Positions 6,201-10,958 of a DNA stretch of 10,958 nucleotides are shown piece by piece (position 1 is the stretch's first letter; each line of letters opens with the position of its first letter). The stretch is from Pseudomonas_S sp047607345 (lineage in GTDB: Bacteria; Pseudomonadota; Gammaproteobacteria; Xanthomonadales; Xanthomonadaceae): positions 1 to 10,958 of the forward strand of contig JASGDF010000037.1 of assembly GCA_047607345.1 (NCBI GenBank). Direction: 5' to 3'. A program made the position numbers and the translations under genes. The notes under the pieces were generated by a model. The model ran no database searches, was not told where the DNA came from, and saw nothing but the letters and a program-made list of their open reading frames with translations.

Positions 6201-6580
6201 TGGACCTGCTGGTGGATACCTCGGTCTGGGTCGATCACTTCCGCCGCCACAACGCCGAGCTGGCCGGCCTGATGGCCCAGGACAACGTGCTGGTCCATCC
6301 GTTCGTGTTGACCGAGCTGGCCTGCGGCACGCCACCGGCGCCGCGGACCCGCACCCTCGCCGACCTGGCCCTGCTGCGTCCTTCACGGCAGGCCAGCCAG
6401 GCCGAGATACTGGATTTCATCGAGCGCGAAGCGCTCTACGGGCTGGGCTGCGGCGCGGTGGACATCTCCCTGCTGGCGTCGGCCCTGCTCACGCCGGATA
6501 CGCGGCTGTGGACGCTGGACAAGCGGCTGCATGCGTTGGCGGCGCGATTCCGGATCGCCTATCCGCTCATCCGGCATTGA
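6200..6580 (+). CDS. vapC: VapC toxin, PIN-domain ribonuclease
   Basis: A 126-residue PIN-domain endoribonuclease toxin. VapC proteins characterised so far cut tRNA or 23S rRNA, but the target here is unknown. The Mg-binding acidic residues are all in place: Asp6 (LLVDTSVWVDHF), Glu39 (VLTELACG), Asp88 (GAVDISLLASALL) and Asp107 (LWTLDKRL). The toxin therefore looks intact. The ATG overlaps the vapB stop. It converges with ubiB, with 48 nt between stop codons. Confidence 0.95.
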   Translation: MDLLVDTSVWVDHFRRHNAELAGLMAQDNVLVHPFVLTELACGTPPAPRTRTLADLALLRPSRQASQAEILDFIEREALYGLGCGAVDISLLASALLTPDTRLWTLDKRLHALAARFRIAYPLIRH

Positions 6581-6602
6581 TGCCGAAGGACAAGCGCCGT
6601 GG

Positions 6603-6620
6603 AGCGGAGCTTGCTCCGCT
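6603..6620. terminator. Perfect inverted repeat between vapC and ubiB
   Basis: AGCGGAGC (6603-6610), TT, GCTCCGCT (6613-6620). As RNA this gives a 7-bp stem with a CUUG loop. It lies in the gap between the convergent vapC and ubiB stop codons, 8 nt from the ubiB stop, and is a candidate bidirectional terminator. There is no T tract on either side. Confidence 0.4.
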
Positions 6621-6628
6621 GCTCTCTC

Positions 6629-8287
6629 CTACCGCCGCCACCACGCCGACAGCAGCGCGACCGCGCCGGCCGCGCCGCTGGCCCAGCTCCACAGCGGCAC
6701 CGTGCCCAGATACCCACCGGCCGGATGCAGCGCGTACAGCACCGCGGCGACCACCAGCAGGCCGCTGCCGGCGACCGCGGCGACCGCGCGCCGCTGCAGC
6801 CGGCGCAGGCTGGCGTCGAGCGCTTGCAGGTCGTGCGAGCGCACCTGCACCTGGTGCCGGCCCTCGACCTGCTGGCTGAGCCAGGCGTGTACCAGCCGCG
6901 GCATGTCCGGGGCGTGGGTCATGATCTCCGGCAGGCGCTTGCCGAGTTCCTTCAGCACCCGGCGCGGGCTGTAGCGCTCGCGCAGGATCCGGTCGAGCAC
7001 CGGCCGCGCCACCGCCCAGATGTCCAGCTGCGGGTCGAGCTGGCGGCCGACGCCCTCGATGTTGAGCAGGGTCTTCTGCAACAGGATCAGCTGCGGCTGC
7101 AGGATCAGCTGGTGCTGCTGGGCGACCCGGAACAGCTTGATCAGCACCTCGGCCAGCGAGATCTGCGACAGCGGCCGGGTGAAGTACGGCTCGCACACCG
7201 AGCGCGCCGCCGCCTCCAGTTCGTCGATGCGCACATGCGCGGGCATCCAGCCGGCCTCGACGTGCAGCTCGGCGATGCGCCGGTAGTCCTTGTTGAAGAT
7301 CGCCATGAAGTTCTCGGCGAGGAAGTACTGATCCTCCTGCGAGAGCTGGCCCATGATCCCGAAATCCAGCGCGATGAAGCGCGGATTGAGCCGCCGCGCC
7401 GGGTCGCTGTCCACCCAGATGTTGCCGGCATGCGCGTCGGCATGGAAGAAGTTGTCGCGGAACACCTGGGTGTAGAACACCCGCACGCCCTTGGCGGCGA
7501 GCACCTGGCGGTCGATGCCGGCCGCGTCCAGCCGCGCGATGTCGTCGGACGGGATGCCGTACACGCGCTCCAGGGTCAGTGCGCGCTCGGCGGTGTGGCT
7601 CCAGATCACCTCCGGCACGTACAGATCGTCGGAATCCAGCCAGAACCGGCGCAGCACGCTGGCGTTGCCGCCCTCGCGCTGCAGGTCCAGCTCGGCGGCC
7701 AGGGTCGACTCGATCTCGGTCACGATCTCGCGCGGGCGGATCTTGTCGGCGCGCGGGTGGGTGCGCTCCACCAGCGCGGCCAACGACCTCAACAGCGCGA
7801 TGTCCGCGTCGATCTGCCGCTCGATACCTGGACGCAGCACCTTGACCACGACTTCGCGCCCGCCCGGCAGCGTTGCGGCGTGCACCTGCGCGATCGAGGC
7901 CGAGGCCAGCGGCTCGGTATCGAAACCGGCAAAGGCCTCGGCCACCGGCCGGCCCAGCGCCTGCTCGACGATGCGCCGCGCGGCCTGTCCGTCGAATGGC
8001 TGCACGCGGTCCTGCAGCAAGGTCAGCTCGGCGGCCACGTCCGCCGGCACCAAGTCGCGGCGGGTCGAGAGGATCTGCCCGAACTTGACGAAGATCGGCC
8101 CTAGCTCCTGCAGCGCCAGACGCAACCGCGCCCCGCGCGGCAGCGTGGCGATCTCGCCGGAGGCGCGCGGCACGAACGGCCGCGCCAGGCGCAGCCAGCG
8201 CGCGGCCGGGGTATCGGCAAGCAGCTCGTCCAGGCGGTAGCGCAGGATCACCCGACCGATGCGGCCGGCGCGCAGCAACGCCTTCAT
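6629..8287 (-). CDS. ubiB: UbiB, atypical kinase/ATPase of ubiquinone biosynthesis
   Basis: A 552-residue ABC1/ADCK/COQ8-family protein of the inner membrane, needed for the hydroxylation steps of ubiquinone synthesis, probably through ATPase activity on the Ubi complex or lipids. Visible family features in order are: KxGQ motif KFGQILSTR (68-76); the Ala-rich nucleotide loop ASASIAQVHAA (128-138) in place of a Gly-rich loop; VVKV with Lys149; the ExD motif in AAELDLQRE (Glu199, Asp201); HADAHAGN (282-289); and DFG (308-310). Two C-terminal hydrophobic helices (about 503-520 and 533-548) anchor it. Length equals E. coli UbiB (546) closely. The ATG at 8285-8287 overlaps the ubiJ stop by 4 nt (ATGA), so it is co-translated with ubiJ. 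Confidence 0.97.
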   Translation of the reverse strand: MKALLRAGRIGRVILRYRLDELLADTPAARWLRLARPFVPRASGEIATLPRGARLRLALQELGPIFVKFGQILSTRRDLVPADVAAELTLLQDRVQPFDGQAARRIVEQALGRPVAEAFAGFDTEPLASASIAQVHAATLPGGREVVVKVLRPGIERQIDADIALLRSLAALVERTHPRADKIRPREIVTEIESTLAAELDLQREGGNASVLRRFWLDSDDLYVPEVIWSHTAERALTLERVYGIPSDDIARLDAAGIDRQVLAAKGVRVFYTQVFRDNFFHADAHAGNIWVDSDPARRLNPRFIALDFGIMGQLSQEDQYFLAENFMAIFNKDYRRIAELHVEAGWMPAHVRIDELEAAARSVCEPYFTRPLSQISLAEVLIKLFRVAQQHQLILQPQLILLQKTLLNIEGVGRQLDPQLDIWAVARPVLDRILRERYSPRRVLKELGKRLPEIMTHAPDMPRLVHAWLSQQVEGRHQVQVRSHDLQALDASLRRLQRRAVAAVAGSGLLVVAAVLYALHPAGGYLGTVPLWSWASGAAGAVALLSAWWRR

Positions 8288-8922
8288 GCCCGCACCCCGC
8301 CCAGGCGGGCGATACGCGCGGCGAGCCGCTCCACGTCGTCGCGCAATACGTCGACGTCGTCGTGGAACGCCTCCTGCTCGGCGCGCGGCACCACGTCGCG
8401 CGATTCCTCGGTGACGTACTCGGCCGCGCTCTGCGCCAGGTCGGTCGCGCCACGACGCAGCCGGCGCAGCGCGTCGCGTACGCCGTTGGCGACCTGCACG
8501 CCGACGATCTCGCCGAACGCGGCCACGAACGGCAGCTGCCAGTCCGGATCGAAGCGCGCGGCCAGCTGCTGCAGCCGCCGCGCCAGCTCGGCATCGCCGG
8601 AAACGCGCACGCGCCCGGCCGGCGGGCCGTTGCGGCGGGCCTGGGCCAGGAACGGCAGCTGGCCGAGCAGGCCGCCGAGCGTGCCGCGCACCGCCAGGTC
8701 GGGTTCGCCGGCGCTATCGACCGGGCCAACCTGCAGGCGCCGGTCGGCGACGCGGATCTGCAGCGCGAGCGCGGGCGCCTCCAGGGTCAGCGCGATGCGC
8801 TGGCCGTCGAGCGCGGCCAGCGCATCGCGGGTATCCGGGTCCAACGCGACGGCGCGATTGAGGGCGGCTTCCAGCGCACGGCCGGCCAGCGGCTTGAGGG
8901 AATCGAGAGGGGAACCTGGCAT
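8284..8922 (-). CDS. ubiJ: UbiJ, SCP2-domain ubiquinone biosynthesis accessory factor
   Basis: A 212-residue protein of the UbiJ (YigP) family, which with UbiK forms the lipid-binding scaffold of the soluble Ubi complex. An SCP2-like lipid-binding domain occupies about residues 15-115 (ALEAALNRAVALDPDTRDAL, then the IRVADRRLQV and PDLAVRGTLGGLL strands). The C-terminus (about 180-207, FHDDVDVLRDDVERLAARIARL) is a heptad coiled coil, as in E. coli UbiJ (201 residues). Immediate coupling to ubiB strongly supports the name. ubiE, which precedes ubiJ in E. coli, is absent here: the next gene upstream is the divergent ddl. The ATG at 8920-8922 has no Shine-Dalgarno; TAGAAT lies 6 nt upstream. Confidence 0.9.
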   Translation of the reverse strand: MPGSPLDSLKPLAGRALEAALNRAVALDPDTRDALAALDGQRIALTLEAPALALQIRVADRRLQVGPVDSAGEPDLAVRGTLGGLLGQLPFLAQARRNGPPAGRVRVSGDAELARRLQQLAARFDPDWQLPFVAAFGEIVGVQVANGVRDALRRLRRGATDLAQSAAEYVTEESRDVVPRAEQEAFHDDVDVLRDDVERLAARIARLGGVRA

Positions 8923-8928
8923 CCGCGC

Positions 8929-8934
8929 ATTCTA
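8929..8934 (-). promoter_or_regulatory. Putative -10 box of ubiJ-ubiB, placed for leaderless transcription
   Basis: TAGAAT on the minus strand (5 of 6 to TATAAT), then 6 nt (GCGCGG), then the ubiJ ATG. No -35 match is seen. The expected -35 position abuts the end of the REP-like element at 8957. Confidence 0.4.
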
Positions 8935-8956
8935 GCCGAGCCCTGGCGATGGCTCC

Positions 8957-9024
8957 GTAGGAGCGACTTCAGTCGCGATGGGGCTTTACCGGGAAGTCCA
9001 CATCGCGACTGAAGTCGCTCCTAC
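8957..9024 (+). repeat. REP-like palindromic element, copy 1
   Basis: Perfect 24-bp inverted arms (8957-8980 and 9001-9024), each containing GTAGGAGCGACTTCAGTCGC or its complement, around a 20-nt centre that itself pairs partly (GGGCTT with AAGTCC, one G-U). Copy 2 at 10533-10600 is the same 68-bp element in reverse orientation. Dispersed elements of this sequence are, to my knowledge, characteristic of Xanthomonadaceae intergenic regions and are probably mobilised by REP-associated tyrosine transposases. It sits between the ubiJ promoter and ddl, in the divergent gap. The ddl reading frame happens to run through it. Confidence 0.85.
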
Positions 9025-9097
9025 AACGGCAACGACGGTTTTCCTGCGCCGCGATGAAGCGCATGCTAGCGGCCCTTTGGTTTTCGAGAGCGGCCGC

Positions 9098-10201
9098 ATG
9101 ATGCGCAAGATCCGGGTCGGCCTGGTGTTCGGCGGCAAGTCGGCCGAGCATGAGGTGTCGTTGCAGTCGGCGAAGAACATCGTCGATGCGCTGGACAAGG
9201 ACCGTTTCGAGGTCAGCCTGATCGGCATCGACAAGCAGGGCCAGTGGCATCTGGCCGAACTGGACGGCTTCCTGCTCAACGCCGACGACCCGGCGCGGAT
9301 CGCGTTCAACCGCAGCGGCCGCGCGCTGGCGCTGGTGCCCGGCGTGGACACGCAGCAACTGCGCCCGGTACAGCAGGCCCACGCGCTCGAACAGATCGAC
9401 GTGGTGTTCCCGATCGTGCACGGCACGCTCGGCGAGGACGGCTCGCTGCAGGGCCTGCTGCGGATGGCGAACCTGCCGTTCGTCGGCTCCGGCGTGCTCA
9501 GCTCGGCGGTGGCGATGGACAAGGACGTGGCCAAGCGGCTGCTGCGCGACGCCGGGCTGGCGGTCGCCCCATTCGCCTGCTTCACCCGCGCCAGCCTCGC
9601 GCACGCCGACTTCGACACGCTGGTCGCGCGCTTCGGCCTGCCGTTGTTCGTCAAGCCGGCCAACCAGGGCTCTTCGGTCGGCGTCAGCAAGGTGCACGAC
9701 TCGGCGCAGTTCCAGGCGGCGATGGCGCAGGCGTTCGCGTTCGACCACAAGGTGCTGGTGGAAGCGGCCATCGACGGCCGCGAGATCGAGTGCGCGGTAC
9801 TCGGCAACGAAGCCCCGCAGGCCAGCGTTTGCGGCGAGGTGGTGGTGCACGACACGTTCTATTCCTACGCCACCAAGTACATCAGCGAGACCGGTGCGGA
9901 GGTGGTGGTACCGGCGGCGATCGATGCCGGCACACAGGCGCGCATCCAGGACGTGGCGCTGCGCGCCTACCGCGCGCTCGACTGCGCCGGCATGGCGCGG
10001 GTGGACGTGTTCCTGACGGACGAGGGCCGCATCGTCGTCAACGAGCTCAACACCCTGCCCGGCTTCACCCGCATCAGCATGTACCCCAAGCTGTGGCAGG
10101 CCAGCGGGCTGGGCTACCGCGAGCTGATCACCCGCCTGATCGAGCTGGCGCTGGAACGGCATGCCGCCGACCGCGCGCTGACCAGTTCGGTCACGCCCTG
10201 A
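9098..10201 (+). CDS. ddl: D-alanine-D-alanine ligase (DdlA type)
   Basis: Cytoplasmic ATP-grasp ligase that joins two D-alanines for peptidoglycan precursor synthesis. It has 367 residues, near E. coli DdlA (364) and longer than DdlB (306). Motifs are GLVFGGKSAEHEVSL (8-22, Glu17 for first D-Ala binding), HGTLGEDGSLQG (108-119), LPLFVKPANQGSSVGVSKV (181-199, ATP lid Lys186), the omega-loop FYSYATKYI (254-262) with Tyr as in D-Ala-specific enzymes, and NELNTLPGFT (315-324, metal ligands Glu316 and Asn318). I placed the start at ATG 9098 (MMRKIRVGLVFGG); ATG 9101 is equally possible. The Shine-Dalgarno is weak (GAGAG near 9086). The upstream extension in frame encodes the REP-like repeat and is not protein. 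It stands alone, outside a division/cell wall cluster, and converges with the DUF1328 gene. Confidence 0.97.
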   Translation: MMRKIRVGLVFGGKSAEHEVSLQSAKNIVDALDKDRFEVSLIGIDKQGQWHLAELDGFLLNADDPARIAFNRSGRALALVPGVDTQQLRPVQQAHALEQIDVVFPIVHGTLGEDGSLQGLLRMANLPFVGSGVLSSAVAMDKDVAKRLLRDAGLAVAPFACFTRASLAHADFDTLVARFGLPLFVKPANQGSSVGVSKVHDSAQFQAAMAQAFAFDHKVLVEAAIDGREIECAVLGNEAPQASVCGEVVVHDTFYSYATKYISETGAEVVVPAAIDAGTQARIQDVALRAYRALDCAGMARVDVFLTDEGRIVVNELNTLPGFTRISMYPKLWQASGLGYRELITRLIELALERHAADRALTSSVTP

Positions 10202-10203
10202 CC

Positions 10204-10227
10204 GCGCAGGCCCGCGCGGGCCTGCGC
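10204..10227. terminator. Perfect 24-nt GC palindrome between ddl and DUF1328 gene
   Basis: Arms GCGCAGGCCCGC and GCGGGCCTGCGC are adjacent and perfectly complementary, giving a hairpin with a 10-bp stem and a GCGC loop. It begins 3 nt after the ddl stop and lies in the gap between two convergent genes. It is a likely bidirectional transcription end, although no T tract follows. Confidence 0.5.
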
Positions 10228-10240
10228 GATGCGCCAGGCG

Positions 10241-10399
10241 TCAGACCCTGCCGCGGCGGAACAGCGAGATCACCGCCAGGATCAGGAACACCACGAACAG
10301 GATCCAGGCGATGTTGGACGCCGCGCCGGCGATGCCGCTGAAGCCGAGCACGGCGGCGATGATGGCGATGACGAAGAAGATGACGGCGTAATGCAGCAT
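10241..10399 (-). CDS. DUF1328 small membrane protein (YtjA family)
   Basis: A 52-residue, almost entirely hydrophobic protein with two helices (about residues 4-26 and 28-47) ending in the basic FRRGRV. The sequence MLHYAVIFFVIAIIAAVLGF, then GIAGAASNIAWILFVVFLI, is the hallmark of the DUF1328/YtjA family, often stress-induced in Proteobacteria but without a defined biochemical function. The ATG at 10397-10399 has GGAG (10408-10411) 8 nt upstream. Longer in-frame extensions run through the REP-like repeat and are rejected. The 133 nt between its start and REP copy 2 contain no promoter that I can define with confidence. Confidence 0.92.
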   Translation of the reverse strand: MLHYAVIFFVIAIIAAVLGFSGIAGAASNIAWILFVVFLILAVISLFRRGRV

Positions 10400-10532
10400 G
10401 GCGAAGGCTCCACGGAGTCGTGCCGGATCGGCATGGTCGGAGCCTGCGCCGAGCCCGGTGGCATGCGGGTGAACGCAACGTGTGCCCGGGGTGAGTGCCT
10501 GGCCGAAGCGAGGTGAAGTCAGCAGGTTTCCT

Positions 10533-10600
10533 GTAGGAACGACTTCAGTCGCGATAGGGTTTTCCCGGGAAAGCCCCATCGCGACTGAAGTCGCTCCTAC
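10533..10600 (-). repeat. REP-like palindromic element, copy 2 (reverse orientation)
   Basis: Same 68-bp element as 8957-9024, read on the minus strand. The outer arms (10531-10555 and 10578-10602) form 25 bp with a single A/G difference (AACGAC versus AGCGAC). The centre GGGTTTTCCC/GGGAAAGCCC also pairs, so the whole element can fold as one nearly continuous stem. It lies between the DUF1328 gene's upstream region and the 3' end of the allophanate-hydrolase-type gene, 11 nt past that gene's stop. Confidence 0.85.
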
Positions 10601-10611
10601 AGACCGGGCGG

Positions 10612-10958
10612 CTACGCCGGCGGCGCGGCTTGAGCCAGGAACGGCCGCCAGCCGCCGAACGCGGTGATGTCGCGCGCACCCTCCAGGCCGTGCGCCTCGC
10701 AGATGAAGCCGGTCTCCCAGCTGCCATCCTCGAGCTCGACCTTGCCCAGCCCGAGCGGCGCGGGAATGCCCAGCAGGAAGTGACCCAGCTCGGTCTTCGG
10801 CAATCGCCACACCTCGACCTCGATCGCGGCGCCGTCGCCGCTGCGCACCAGGCCTGGCCGCAGCGGCGGGCCGCCGGCCAGCGCATGCAGGCGGTAGCGC
10901 GCGGCGGTGCGGGTCACGCGCAGCAGGCTGCCGCCGCGGCCGGCGAGCTGCCAGTTCA
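10612..10958 (-). CDS. Allophanate hydrolase C-terminal domain protein, partial (5' end beyond right edge)
   Basis: The frame is open from the right edge to the TAG at 10612-10614, giving about 114 residues beginning NWQLAGRGGSLLRVTRTAARY. The sequence matches the C-terminal domain of allophanate hydrolase (AtzF/DUR1 type): YRLHALAGGPPLRPGLVR, AIEVEVWRLP, GHFLLGIPAPLGLGKVELEDG, GFICEAHGLEGARDITAFGGW. In full enzymes this domain follows an amidase-signature domain and in some members decarboxylates the N-carboxycarbamate formed from allophanate during urea breakdown. Small stand-alone homologues also exist, and the window cannot tell which applies. A GTG at 10915-10917 lies within conserved sequence and is not the true start. 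Confidence 0.82.
   Translation of the reverse strand, partial: NWQLAGRGGSLLRVTRTAARYRLHALAGGPPLRPGLVRSGDGAAIEVEVWRLPKTELGHFLLGIPAPLGLGKVELEDGSWETGFICEAHGLEGARDITAFGGWRPFLAQAAPPA

Noticed and set aside
6567..8729. Long 720-codon frame on the minus strand overlapping ubiB and ubiJ, plus a 501-codon plus-strand frame (6599-8104)
   Set aside because: Both are out-of-frame shadows of ubiB/ubiJ, which carry clear family motifs. The translations are Arg/Ala/Gly-rich with no recognisable domain, as expected in GC-rich DNA.
8978..9097. N-terminal extension of ddl from 8978
   Set aside because: The extra 40 residues are mostly translated REP-like repeat. Ddl similarity starts at MMRKIRVGLVFGG.
10470..10495. 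Sigma-54-like sequence on the minus strand (GGGCACACGTTGC) upstream of the DUF1328 gene
   Set aside because: The spacing between the GG and GC elements is two bases too short for a sigma-54 promoter.
10400..10810. N-terminal extension of the DUF1328 protein to 189 residues
   Set aside because: It crosses the REP-like element and part of the allophanate-hydrolase-type gene. The family is about 52-55 residues and a good Shine-Dalgarno precedes ATG 10399.
1..10958. CRISPR arrays, tRNA/rRNA genes, IS elements, riboswitches, phage genes
   Set aside because: I looked for spaced direct repeats, tRNA-like folds, transposase motifs and phage genes and saw none. The only interspersed repeats are the two REP-like elements.

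Overview
The window is GC-rich chromosomal DNA, most likely from the Xanthomonadaceae/Lysobacteraceae (Xanthomonas, Lysobacter, Pseudoxanthomonas, Luteimonas and relatives). The basis is the strong G/C bias at third codon positions, the UbiJ-UbiB ubiquinone pair (Proteobacteria), and two copies of a 68-bp near-palindrome whose arms contain GGAGCGACTTCAGTCGCGAT, a dispersed REP-like type I associate with this family. The genus cannot be fixed from the sequence alone. No phage, IS element, CRISPR array, rRNA or tRNA gene is visible.

Layout. The left edge holds the N-terminal half of an M3 peptidyl-dipeptidase (dcp, minus strand, running off the window) with a lipoprotein signal. Divergent from it is an unrecognised four-helix membrane protein with an apparent internal duplication. 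Convergent with that is a secreted isoaspartyl peptidase (iaaA, minus). Then come minus-strand genes: a PlsC-type acyltransferase translationally coupled to the ribosome-rescue hydrolase arfB, and truC (tRNA pseudouridine-65 synthase). Divergent from truC is a periplasmic thioredoxin-fold protein, followed by a vapB-vapC toxin-antitoxin pair with two tandem operator palindromes. Convergent with vapC is the ubiJ-ubiB operon (minus), then ddl (D-Ala-D-Ala ligase, plus), a 52-residue DUF1328 membrane peptide (minus), and the C-terminal part of an allophanate-hydrolase-type protein (minus, running off the right edge).

Functional reading. This is mostly a housekeeping neighbourhood (ubiquinone synthesis, cell wall precursor, tRNA modification, ribosome rescue, peptide turnover) with one accessory module (vapBC) and two REP-like elements. 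The REP-like elements flank the ddl-DUF1328 segment in opposite orientations.

The less ordinary signals are regulatory. Three minus-strand genes (arfB, truC, ubiJ) each have a -10-like hexamer ending exactly 6 nt before the start codon and no clear Shine-Dalgarno sequence, as expected for leaderless mRNAs. The second vapBC operator would also form an RNA hairpin that covers part of the vapB ribosome binding site. All three convergent gene ends carry GC-rich inverted repeats without a T tract.
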